From CAZVYJ01 sp964631565 (GTDB taxonomy: Bacteria > Planctomycetota > Phycisphaerae > SM23-33): a DNA stretch of 64,000 nt. The translations under genes and the position numbers were made by a program. Of this stretch, positions 42,959 through 53,600 are shown piece by piece. Position 1 is the first letter of the stretch. Every line of letters starts with the position of its first letter. The stretch is from positions 41,072 through 105,071 of the forward strand of contig CAZVYJ010000003.1 in the NCBI GenBank assembly GCA_964631565.1, given 5' to 3'. The notes under the pieces were generated by a model. It had not been told where the DNA came from. It worked only from the letters and a program-made list of their open reading frames with translations, and ran no database searches.

Positions 42959-43603
42959 TCAGGAGTTTTTCTTCGAAATAGTTACGACGTCGATAAGCTC
43001 GGTGGCCGTTTCCTCGATGTCGAGGATGAAGCGGTCGATTCTCCGCGAATAGATGCTGTGGAAGATGACCGCCGGTATGGCGATGAGCAGTCCGGCAGCC
43101 GTCGTGATGAGGGCTTCGGATATGCCGCCTGCGACCTTGGTCGCGTCCAGCCCGGCGGCGCCGGCCATCGCGCTGAATGACGAAATCATACCCGTGACCG
43201 TGCCCGTGAAGCCCAGCAGCGGTGCGATGCCCGCGCTGAGCGTAAGCAGGTTCAGCCGCTTCTCCAGCGAGTCCAGGACGTGCGGGGCGTAGTCGTCCAT
43301 CGTTCGGATGACGTTGCCCTCGATGTCGGCGACGTTCCAGCCGTGGCTCTTGAGCATCTTGTATTTCCGCAGGCCCGCCAGCAGAACCGACGCGACAGGG
43401 CTGGGCGTCTGCTCGCATTTCGTAATCGCTTCGTCAACCTTGTCGTTCTGGACCAGGTCGATTACGTCCTGCCGCAGGGCTGTCGTGTCGACTGAAGCTG
43501 CACGGAACGCGACCGCCCGGTCGATAATGACGGCCAGCACAAGCACCGATACGCCCAAGAGGGGTATCATCAGCGGACCGCCGTTTATAAGGTATTCCAA
43601 CAT
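42959..43603 (-). CDS. MotA/TolQ/ExbB-family proton channel
   Basis: A 214-residue protein with three helices: about 10-30, 118-143 (G-I-A-P-L-L-G-F-T-G-T-V-T-G-M, the proton-channel motif) and 165-190. It would form the pentameric proton channel for the two ExbDs. GGGAG precedes the ATG. It lies 63 bases after the TPR/beta protein in the same direction. Confidence 0.93.
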   Translation of the reverse strand: MLEYLINGGPLMIPLLGVSVLVLAVIIDRAVAFRAASVDTTALRQDVIDLVQNDKVDEAITKCEQTPSPVASVLLAGLRKYKMLKSHGWNVADIEGNVIRTMDDYAPHVLDSLEKRLNLLTLSAGIAPLLGFTGTVTGMISSFSAMAGAAGLDATKVAGGISEALITTAAGLLIAIPAVIFHSIYSRRIDRFILDIEETATELIDVVTISKKNS

Positions 43604-43666
43604 GATGTTGTCTCCCTGTTTTCTCTAATGCTGCATGCCGTTTAAGGCAGCTTTTGTTCATTTTCT

Positions 43667-45907
43667 TTATTTAAGCTTCTTGTCGATGATTTCGAGGAAG
43701 GATTTTACCTTCTCCGCCTGTTTCGAATCGGGATATTCCGACAGCAGCTGCTCGGCCTTTTCCTTCGCCAGGCGATAATCGCCTTTCTGATAGGCGGCCA
43801 CAACCCATTTAAGCAGCATATTATCAAGGAACGTGGCGTCCGGGTAATCCTGGAAAACTTTTTCCATCAGTTCAATCGCCCGGTCGAAGTCCTTCGAGTT
43901 GACGTAGTAGTCGGCTATTTTGCCGAGTGCATCGCCCGCGAAGGTCGATTCCGGATAGAGTTCCGCACAGGATTTATAAGCCATGATGGCCGGTCCGAGA
44001 ACCGGCGGCTTTTTTGTCTGCTTCGCCACTTCTATGGCTTCCAGCTCCAGAGCCTGGCCGATGTTGTACTGGGCCTCGGCCTTGAGGTCGGATTTCGGCA
44101 GCTTGGTTACGGCCGTGAACAGGCCGATCGCCTCTCTGGGGTTATCGCTTTCCATTTTGGCCAGACCCATTTTCAGCAGGGCGCGGTCGACCAGTGCGGA
44201 ATCCGGGAACAGCCTGATAAGCGTGTTGCAGACATCGAACGCCTCGCCGAGTTTGTCCTGCGTCAGCAGCAGGTTCCACTTGACGCTGAGGGCCTCTTCG
44301 ACGAGGGCGCGGTCGAGGCTGGAGTCTGTGCTCATGGAGATTACTTCTTCGACGCGGCTGAGGCCTTCATCCGCTTTCTGGTACGCCTTTTCCGTCAGGC
44401 CGACTTCCTTGAATACTTCGGCGAGGCGGAGATAGATTTTGCCTTCAATAAGATTCTTGCGGGCTTTTACGTCGAGCGAATCAACGACGCGGTGCTCGAT
44501 CTTGACGTCCTGTATCTGCCCGACGAGCAGCTTGGCGCGATACTGCAGGTCGCGGGGCTCGCCGCTGAGTATGTGTTTTTCATCGGTATATTCGATGTAT
44601 ACGTCGTCGCCGGCCTTCACCGAAAGCTGCTGGTCGGACTGGCTGGGATTCTCCCCGTTTGACACAATGGTGGGGGTCAGCGTCCCGAGGAATATGCCCG
44701 AGTGCTCCTGCGACTCGACGAGAACAACTTCCACGACGTCGCGGATTTTGCGGTCCGGTTCTTCTTCAAGGTTGATGCCCTGCTGCTCCTGCTCATCATC
44801 CTGCTTCTTGGCTTTGTAGTCCGATACGACCCTGACGCGAATCTGGTCTCTGCCGGCTGTTATGTCGCGGTCTATGTCCTTTACGCGGATGAAGCAGGGG
44901 GCGTTGCCGAATATGCCCCGCGTATGCTCGCGGTATGCACCGTCGGTGAAGCCGACCGATGCGGTGGAGACGATTTCGATTGTCGAAGCTCTCTTGACGT
45001 TGACTTCGCCGGCCTGGGTGTTCTGGTCAATGTATTCGACGGTTACCTTGTCGCCGCCGGCGATTTCCAGGATATTGTCGCCGGGTGCAGGTTCGCCCGG
45101 CACGGTGGCTATCGAGCCGACGAACTGGTCGCGTGACTGGCCGAACTGCCTGATCTTTATAGTTTCGGTGTCGCCGCGTGCAGTTGTAAGCTTCGCACTG
45201 CAGACGCCGTCTTCGCCGAGCAGAACGCCGAGGTCGGCGTCTTCCACGCTGATGTAAAGCCGCTGGCCGGCCTCGGCGACGGCGTTGCCGGAGCCGGCGG
45301 CCGGAACGGAGGTGCCGACCATTTCAAGCGCTTCGATGGCCTTGGCCCAGCGTCCCTGTTTGCAGTGGCACTGACCTATGTAGTAGTAGGCCTGGTTGGT
45401 GTACTCGCTGGATTCGTATTCGCGGGTGATCTTGCGCATCACGACGAATACCTTGTCGTACCTGTTGAGATTGAAGTAGCAGACGCCGCTCTTGAAAAGC
45501 CCCTCGGCCTGCTCGTTCGGGTCGTCCGATTCGTCGAGATGACTGAACTGCTTCAGCGCCAGTTCGTACTGGTTTTTCTCAAGGTGGTAGTTGCCCGCGG
45601 CCGCATAGGCTTTGAAGCGGGTTTTCGCCTTCGGGAACATTGTGGGCACGGAGTTTATGAGCTTCAGACCGCGCTCTTCCTGCTTGGCCTCCAGCAGGTC
45701 CAGGCCCTTGTTGAGCATGTCCCTGGCCTTGAATTCCATTCTGGCCTGCTCTGCCTTGGCGTCATCGGCTTGGGCGTTATCGGCCTGGTCGCCGTCGGCG
45801 GCGCCGGCTCGCAGGTTGATTGCCGCAATGGTTGCCGCTCCGACCAGCAATGTGAATGCCGCCAGCAGGGCGATTCGGTTGGCTTTTCGTGTGTTCTTCA
45901 CGTTCAT
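43667..45907 (-). CDS. TPR protein with beta-repeat insertion
   Basis: A 746-residue exported protein. The N-terminal signal or anchor helix spans about 10-35. TPR-like repeats run from about 55-190, and again from about 480 to the end with hallmark A-x-Y-x-G-x-F patterns. Between them lie beta modules: D-I-D-R-D-I-T-A-G-R-D (near 347) leading to E-H-S-G-I-F-L-G-T-L, with G-D-K-V-T-V-E-Y-I-D and G-D-D-V-Y-I-E-Y-T-D elements. The same modules occur in the 2544-residue protein of this operon. It is likely periplasmic and a partner or scaffold for it. AGGAAAGG precedes the ATG. Confidence 0.8.
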   Translation of the reverse strand: MNVKNTRKANRIALLAAFTLLVGAATIAAINLRAGAADGDQADNAQADDAKAEQARMEFKARDMLNKGLDLLEAKQEERGLKLINSVPTMFPKAKTRFKAYAAAGNYHLEKNQYELALKQFSHLDESDDPNEQAEGLFKSGVCYFNLNRYDKVFVVMRKITREYESSEYTNQAYYYIGQCHCKQGRWAKAIEALEMVGTSVPAAGSGNAVAEAGQRLYISVEDADLGVLLGEDGVCSAKLTTARGDTETIKIRQFGQSRDQFVGSIATVPGEPAPGDNILEIAGGDKVTVEYIDQNTQAGEVNVKRASTIEIVSTASVGFTDGAYREHTRGIFGNAPCFIRVKDIDRDITAGRDQIRVRVVSDYKAKKQDDEQEQQGINLEEEPDRKIRDVVEVVLVESQEHSGIFLGTLTPTIVSNGENPSQSDQQLSVKAGDDVYIEYTDEKHILSGEPRDLQYRAKLLVGQIQDVKIEHRVVDSLDVKARKNLIEGKIYLRLAEVFKEVGLTEKAYQKADEGLSRVEEVISMSTDSSLDRALVEEALSVKWNLLLTQDKLGEAFDVCNTLIRLFPDSALVDRALLKMGLAKMESDNPREAIGLFTAVTKLPKSDLKAEAQYNIGQALELEAIEVAKQTKKPPVLGPAIMAYKSCAELYPESTFAGDALGKIADYYVNSKDFDRAIELMEKVFQDYPDATFLDNMLLKWVVAAYQKGDYRLAKEKAEQLLSEYPDSKQAEKVKSFLEIIDKKLK

Positions 45908-45946
45908 TTGCCTTTCCTCATAATTAAGGCTGTTTCACGGCGGCGG

Positions 45947-47533
45947 TTAGCCTTCGTCGGCGACGCCGCCTCCAGGATCAACGTTATGTCTTTCGAGTAA
46001 CTGGTGCGCCCATGACGCCTCGGGCGCCTTCGGATACGCCTTCAGCAGCTGCCTGGCATGCGCGATTGCCTGCTTGTCGTCGCCGGCTTCGTCGTAATAG
46101 GCAGCCTTGGTCCACAGGACCCGGGGGCGTTCATCGGGGAACATGCTTTCAATTTCGCTGAGTGTCGCCAGCGCAGACTTCAGGTCGCCGGAACGCTTCT
46201 GGCATTCCTGGATGGCCCAGAGGGTGCGCGGCGGGTCGCTTATCGCGCGATAAACTGCGATGGCCTTGTCGAACTGGCCAAGCCTTTCCTTGTACAGCCA
46301 CGCCCGGGCTTCCTGGGCCTTGGCTTTCCAGTCGGCGTTATTGCGGTTTTCTATGTCGAGGAGCTGCGCGACGGCTGCTTCCCATTTCTGCTGATGGCAG
46401 AGGATTTCGTATTCCTTCCATGCCGCCGTGAACGGGTCGTTCAGCTGGGTGAGGCAGAACCTGGCCTCGTCGTAATGCTGACCGTCCTTCAGCATGTCGC
46501 ACAGGTGGCAGTACATGGCGTCAACCTGTGCCTTGTCCTTTTCTTCCTTGGCGGCGTCCTTGACTGTCTTCACGTAGGCCATCGTCTCGTCTATGAGCCT
46601 TTTTTTCTCGTCCGGCTCGCTCCAGCGGTATATCAGGAAGCTCAGCGACTGGTCGTAAAAAGCCCATGTCTTGTTGGCCTTGTCGAACCATGGTTTGTAC
46701 GACTTGTACCAGAGGTACAGGGCCTTCATGTCGGCGGGCCTTTCCTTGGCGGCGTCGCCTTCGTATTTGCTCCATGCATGGACGAAATTACCGAAGCCGA
46801 GGCCCATTGCGTGTGCAGCTATCCACGTGCGTGTTTCGGGGTCGTTGACGGTCTTTTCGTCGAGCAGCCATCGCTCCAGTGAAGCGTAGTCCTGCGACCT
46901 TATGTAGTATCCGAATACCTGGTCGCGTGCGCCCCACGCCTCAGGGGGATTTTCATTGATAAAGTCCTTGTAGCACTGTTTCCAGTACGTGACAGCCTTG
47001 TCGTATTCCTTGTTCAGCCAGTGATTGCTCGCCAGCCGGGTCAGCGCGCCTGCAGCCAGCGGATGCCTGGCGTATTTTTCGTTGGTGACCATCTGCTTGA
47101 AGCTTTGCAGACCCTTGCGGATGTCTCCATTTTCGCAGTAGGCGATGCCGGTGTGGTAAAGTGCAGCCCCTGCGTCGTCCACCTCGTCGGGGAAGAAGTC
47201 CAGCACCTCGCTGTAGGCCTTTATCGCCGTGACGCGGTCTTTCGCCTGATGCAGGCTGTAGCCCCGCATGAACAGGATATTTGAAAGCTGCGGCGAGTCG
47301 GGGAACTGAACCTTGAATTTTTCGAACTCCGCAGCCGCCGCCTTGTAATTGCCCGCGACGAACAGTGCTACCGCCTTGTCATACTGTGCGCGTTCAAATA
47401 CGTCGAGAGTCTGGTACCGCTTGGCGGTCAGACGCCAGTCCCAGCCGGCGAGCGCACTGCTGCCGACGCCGGCGATGCATACCAGCATCGCGACCCAGAG
47501 ACAGGCGTACCTGTTTTTTGACTCTGTGAACAT
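45947..47533 (-). CDS. Exported TPR protein
   Basis: A 528-residue protein with a signal peptide ending around A-L-A-G and TPR/Sel1-like helical repeats throughout, for example F-V-A-G-N-Y-K-A-A-A-A-E-F-E near 50. It resembles YbgF/BamD-type scaffold proteins, but no C-terminal partner domain is recognised. The ATG at 47533 has a weak GAGG upstream; the reading frame extends 26 codons further without better support. It sits between the giant protein and the TPR/beta protein and probably binds one or both. Confidence 0.8.
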   Translation of the reverse strand: MFTESKNRYACLWVAMLVCIAGVGSSALAGWDWRLTAKRYQTLDVFERAQYDKAVALFVAGNYKAAAAEFEKFKVQFPDSPQLSNILFMRGYSLHQAKDRVTAIKAYSEVLDFFPDEVDDAGAALYHTGIAYCENGDIRKGLQSFKQMVTNEKYARHPLAAGALTRLASNHWLNKEYDKAVTYWKQCYKDFINENPPEAWGARDQVFGYYIRSQDYASLERWLLDEKTVNDPETRTWIAAHAMGLGFGNFVHAWSKYEGDAAKERPADMKALYLWYKSYKPWFDKANKTWAFYDQSLSFLIYRWSEPDEKKRLIDETMAYVKTVKDAAKEEKDKAQVDAMYCHLCDMLKDGQHYDEARFCLTQLNDPFTAAWKEYEILCHQQKWEAAVAQLLDIENRNNADWKAKAQEARAWLYKERLGQFDKAIAVYRAISDPPRTLWAIQECQKRSGDLKSALATLSEIESMFPDERPRVLWTKAAYYDEAGDDKQAIAHARQLLKAYPKAPEASWAHQLLERHNVDPGGGVADEG

Positions 47534-47636
47534 ATTCGTTTGGACCTCGGTTTTGCGGCCTTGAGCGGTGGAGTAACCGTTACTCCGCCGCACCGCAGTC
47601 GCAAAAATCACAAATTATTACAGTATCACAAACTTA

Positions 47637-50600
47637 CTATCGACTGGCCTCTTCCGCTTCGTTCTCGGCTATGTTGATGAAGACGTCTTCGGTCAGCCGG
47701 CCTCGGGCGATCTTCGCCCATTTGGTCTCTGGATAATCCCATGTAAGTTTCTTGAACGCACGATATGCGCCCATATTGTCGTGCGCCAGGACCAGCGTGT
47801 CGCCTTTCCAGTACATCGCTTCGGCACGCAGGTCTTTTTCGTCCGGGTACTCGTCTATGAGCATCTGGAACGTTTTTACAGCCAGCGTGTAATCCTGGTT
47901 CTTGCAGGCGCACTGCGCCGAAAGGAACAACGCCTTGGGCGCCTTTTCGTGGTGCGGGTTGTTCTGCTGGAACTTGAGGAACACCTTGCCGGCCACTTCA
48001 TAGGACTTTTTCGTGTAGTAGTAGTTGGCCAGACGCAGCGTGGCGTCGGCGACCAGCGGACTGTTGGGATAGATATACGTCAGCTTGACGTACTCTTCGC
48101 AGGCCTGGTCGTAATTGTCCATCTTCTCGAAGCACAGCGCCTTCTTGAACTGCGAGATGGGTGCATATTCCGACTCGCCGTAGTTCTGGATGACCTGCGA
48201 GTATCGTCCGATGGCTTCCTGATAGTTACCGAGTTCCTGCGCGAGGTTCGCCAGCAGGTACTCGCTGTGGGCCATCAGCGTGGTTTCCGGATAATCCCGC
48301 AGCGCTTCTTCCAGGATTTCCTTGCCGCGTGCGATCTTTTGGGCTGCTTCTTCCGTCTGGCCGAGTTTTCTGTGACCCTTGGCCAGTTCGAAGAAGGCTT
48401 CCGCCATAAGCAGGCGGGTTTTGACGGCCGTCTCGGAGTCCGGGAACCGCTTGGTGAAGACGGTCAGGTTTCCGTCGCTGCCGAGATATATCTTCGCCGT
48501 CTTGACGATGTCTCTCGATCCGGCTGACGCCAGCGACATCGCGTCAACGTAGCTGAGGGTTACTTCGTCGCCGAAATCGACCCGCAGCTGGTCTTCGTCC
48601 TTTACGGCTTCATCCGGGTTGGTGGTCGGCTTTTCATTTTTGTATACCGGCTGAATGCTGCCGGTGAAAATGCCGGAGTGGTCCAGTGTTTCCGAAAGCA
48701 CCAGCCTGGCCGTGTCGCCCGAAGACGCCTTGAGCTCCACGACAACGCTGTCGCGAAGGTCAGAGGTGTCCTGGTCCGGGTCGTCTATCCTGATGAAGAA
48801 TTTCTCGCCGATATGGATGGCGTTTCTGCGGACGCGATAGGCGTCGTCGGCTATCTCCATCATCGCATCGGACACAAGGCGGACTCGGCTTTCGCTGACC
48901 TGCTTGCCCTCGGCGTCGACGAGGCGGATATGAACCGTGTCGTTGCCTGCGACCAGCAGTGTCGGAACCTTGTCGTACAGCTCTTCGGCGGACCGCGTTC
49001 TCTCCAGCGTGCCCAGGCTTGTTTCGGGTATGACCAGGTCATTTACCGGGTCGCCCGGCGAGCCGAGCTGGAACCGTATGACGCCTGCGAAGCACCCGTC
49101 CTGCAGCATCTGGTTATCGTCGCGGCGTATATGACTCTGGAGGCGCACCGGGTATCCTTTCCGGGACGCCAGGCCGGCTACGTTTTCGACACTCAGCTCC
49201 GCCTGAAGTATTTCCGGCTCTCGCTGTTCCTTCTTGGCGGCGGCGAGTTCCGAATCGGCGACGGCTTCCACGTAGAACTTGCTGCCCTGATGCAGCGCCA
49301 TCGTCGGATACTTGACTTCAAGCAGCAGCGGGGCGTTGGCGCTTATCGGGATAACGCCCGATGCGTCGGCCTGGGTGGCGGCGTTCTCTGCACCTTCCGC
49401 CTTGTAATCGGGATGGGTGGCGACTATCAGCGTATCGAAATCGATGCTCTCTTCGCCTTCCTTCACGCTAAGGCTTTTCTTTTCGGTGCGTTCAACGCTT
49501 GTGCGGTAAACGGTCAGTTCCGGCTTGGCGTTGCTGGCGCCCTCTATCGAGGTCGTACGCTCGATCGGAATGCCGGGGTTCGTGTTCTCGCGGTCGACAT
49601 AGCTGACGATGAGCCTGTCGCCCGGGACGACCTTTATGGTGTCCTTGCCGGTCTGGTCGCCGGTTTTGAGGATGGCCATGAACTGACCGGCGTGATTTTC
49701 GTACGCCGCGGACAGACCCTTTGCCGTTTCCAGCGCCTGGAGCCTCAGCTTTTCGCCGCTGGAGGTCGTTACCAGCACATCAACGACGTCGCGCTGGTCG
49801 GTGGTGTCCTCGTCGTAGTCGGTAACCATGATTACCAACTGGTCGCCGGTTCTGCATCGCCTTGCGGGGTAGTAGTTGAAATTCATTATACCGTCGACCT
49901 GGGTGATGAACTCGTATGCGATCGAGACATTGCCGTTAAAATATGACGAGTTCAGCTTGGTCGTGCGTATCTGGTTGTTCTGCTGGAGCGTCTTGGGGTC
50001 GGTGTAGACGAATTCGATTTCGTCGCCCGGAGCTATTTCCAGAACATTGTTGGTTGTTGCGGTCGAGAAATCGTTCGGCACGGGAAGGATTGTCTTGCCG
50101 GCGACATCCTTGACGGTGATGGAATCGATGGAGACTGCCGTTTCGGTAAAGTCTTCGAATACGAGTTTCAGTTTTCGCAGCCTTATCGGCTTGGCGAATG
50201 TGACGTTCAGCATGTCATCCTTTATTTCCACCTTGCCCTTGGTGCGGAGGAAGTCGGCCAGTTCCGGATTTTTCACGGTGGAGAACCAGTCCTCCGGCAG
50301 CGGGGCGATGGTGCCGTCGTCCATGCGATAGCCCACGCTCACGGTCGAATTCTGCCAGTAATCCGTGAGGAGGATTTCCATCTTGTGGCAGCCCTTTTCG
50401 AGTGTAATCTTGCCGGTCTGCTTGATGGTGTCGGCGTTTATCGTGCCGCCGATTATGAGCTGCCCGTCGATGAACAGGTAAGCGGTCTGCCAGTTGTTCG
50501 GCGAAACGGGCTGAGTGAACTGCAGTTCAAGCGACTGCTTGCCGGGCAGATAGAACGTGCCGGTTATGCGATTGGTTGTCCAGCCGTCCTTGCCTTTCAT

Positions 50601-53600
50601 CGGCGTATCGGCGCGGTCGTACTTCAGACTGTCCTGCTGATAGCTTGAAGTCGTCGCCACCTTGAGGTGCCGCCTTATCTGGTCGACACTGGAGCCTCGT
50701 GCTTCGTTGGCGATGTCTATGGTCAACCCGCCGGTGGCCGAGACGTTCGTCTCCGGCCATACCGCAAGTTTTTCGTAATCGTCGGACAGCATGCCCCACA
50801 GCGACATGGCCTGCACGGTCGAAAGGTGCGGAATTTTCGCCGCGAAACCGGCTATTTCGAACGAGCTCATGGTGTCGACTTCGAACCATTTCGGCTTCTT
50901 GCCGTCGGCGGCGCTTGACCATGTCGCCGGCGCCGTCGAGTTGATGGCGGTGCCGGGATTCTTGCCGGCTTCCGTATCTGATGCCGAAGCCTTCGGCAGC
51001 GGAATTCCGGTCGGCACGGTTCCGCGGAACATGCCGGTATGCGGCCCGGTTTCCTTGAGCGGGAATCCGCCGAGCCTGTCGCCGCTGGTTGTCCTTATGT
51101 CCACTGTCACCGTGTCTGGTTCGTCGGAGACGTCGCGGTCGAGGTCGGTTACCTGGACATAAATATCGCTGCCCGGGCGGACAGTTTGGCCGCTGCGCTG
51201 GATATCGAACCGCCGGCTGCCTATCTCTACGACCTTCTGCATTTTAAGTTCCAGCTCGCGGGCCTTTTCTTCTTCTTCGGTGAGTATCTTGCCGCTGCTG
51301 GCGGCCAGCCTTGCGTCGGAGCGTATCTGCAGCGTCTTGGGCGGATAGCTCAGATCGTTGGCTTTCTGGAATTCCGGATCGATTATGTAGCTGACAACGT
51401 CATCGCCGTTGACTTCCAGGACGAGGTTGTCCTTGGCCGGTTTGCCGAGAGTGGTGGAGATATTGCCCAGGAACAGGTTCTTGTCGGCGGAGCTAGGCAG
51501 CAGCTTTATGTGCTCGACATCGCCGCCATTGGACGTGGTTATCACCACCGGTATCGCCATGCCGCCGCGCGCCACCGAAAGGTTCGGGTCTCGCAGCTTC
51601 AGCGTGAGCTGTCTGCCCGGCATGACGACTGTGCTAAGCCTCGGGTCGCCGACGGCGACTTCGGTGTACTGCAGGCCGCCGGGGAGGTAAAGGTTCAGTT
51701 CGCCTTCAAGCAGGGCCGCTTCGACGTGGTCCGAAACACGGTCCCTGACTTTCTGGACGTATTCCTTGGCCTGGCGATATTCGCCCTGTTCGAAGGCCAT
51801 CTTGGCGTAGAGGTAATAAGCTTCGGCCTGGGTCTGCGGGCTGTTGGAGTCGATAAGTCTTTCGAGCAGCCCTTCAGCCGTGTTGTAGTCCTTGGTAAGA
51901 ATCATCAGTCCTATCAGCCGGTAAGTGGCGACAAGACCGGCCTGCGTGGCCTGGTAGCGGTTGTTCTGGCGGAGACCTTCGTATTCGAGCCTTGCCGCCT
52001 GGTAGTTTTCCATGTCGCGATAAATATCGCCGCGGATAACGAGAAGTTGCGCCGCTGTTTCCGGATCAAGGTCCGATTCCTGCAGCAGTATGCCGCGGAC
52101 GAACTGGAGGGCCTGGTTCAGCAGTTTCTGCCTGCGCATCTGGTCGGCCGCCCATGCCACGTAGTCGGCATCAAGCGACTGCCATGCAGTCGGCAGCAGG
52201 TCCAGTTTGCTGAGCGTCAGCTCCCATGCTTTTCCCTGGTCGCCCAATGAAAGGTAATGAGCGGCGAGGTGCAGGTTGTAAGTCGGGTCGGTGGCAGCCA
52301 CCGGTATAAGGTTCGGAATATGGTTTGCGAGTTTCGCCTTTGCCATGGCAATCTGCTTGGCGATGGCTTCGGCCGGATTGCCTTCCTTTTCCAGGTCCGC
52401 CGCGAACGCGAAAGCGAGCTGGTAGGCGCCGTTCTCTTCGAGCAGGGTCAGCATCGGTTTGATGGCGTAGCTGAACCAGTATTCCCACCCGCCCTGTATC
52501 GCCATGACCTTTGCCAGGCTGTCTGTCAGGCGCAGCACTTCCGGCCAGTCCTTGCGGGCGACGGCTTCTTTGCAGAGCAGGTCGAGCATTTCGTAATACG
52601 GACCCCATGGGCCGTCGTACAGATAACGATCAAGCGATATCTTCGACAGGGTGGCTGCGAGAGCTATTGCTTCGTCCCTGTTCGGGCCCGGCTGCCACTT
52701 GGAAATCATGTTTTTCAGTTCGCCGGGCAGATTCCATGTCAGCGATATTTTGGGCGATGATTCAGGCAGGACGCTGTCGTACAGCGGGCGCATGACCTTC
52801 AGTATCGTATGCACTCGCATCTGGGGAATCTGCTTTCCTTCTTCTTCGACATCCAGTGTTCCGTATCGGATGAACATATTGAGCGCCGATATGCGGTCGG
52901 CGACGGGACGCTTCTGCAGGAACACGAGATACCCGTTCCAGTGTGCTTCAGCCTGCTGCGGCAGCTGGGCTTTTTTGTAAAGGGCGTATATGCCGTGCTC
53001 AATGCCCGGGTCGTATGAGCCTGTTTCGTTTGACCAGGCTATGTAGCTGTTCCACAGTGCGGCGATGACTTCCGGCGGAATCTTGACATCCGGGCTGGCC
53101 CATGCGTTGAGGTCATTCATCAACTGCGGCAGCAGCCACATGTCTTTCATTACGTAGCCGGGTCTGGTCAGGATTTTCGCAACTTCGTTTACGAAGAGCT
53201 GCCGCTTCTCGTTGTACAGGCCTCGCTGGTAGTAAAGGTTTCTCAGCGCGTAATCACCCATCTTGTCATAGTAGGGGGCGAGGATGAAGTCCGTATTGCC
53301 TTCCGGATTTCTCAGGTTAGTCAGTTCAGAAAGAGCATCCGGTTTTCCCTGGCCTGTGCCGACCGCTGCAAAATAATTCGGCGTGATTTTCAGCAGAGTG
53401 TCGAACTTCTGGAATTCCCTGACTCTTCTGAGCAGCCATGTCCACACCTCGCCGTTGGACAGCCTCGGCGCCCATGTTTCGGCAAAGACCACGGTGGCGT
53501 CAGGATTGGGGTAGCAGAAGTTCCAGTGTTTCGCCAGGACGTCGTAAGCGGCGAGTTCTTCGCAGCTCTTGGCGTCGTCCAGGTCGCCAGGGATGCGCCC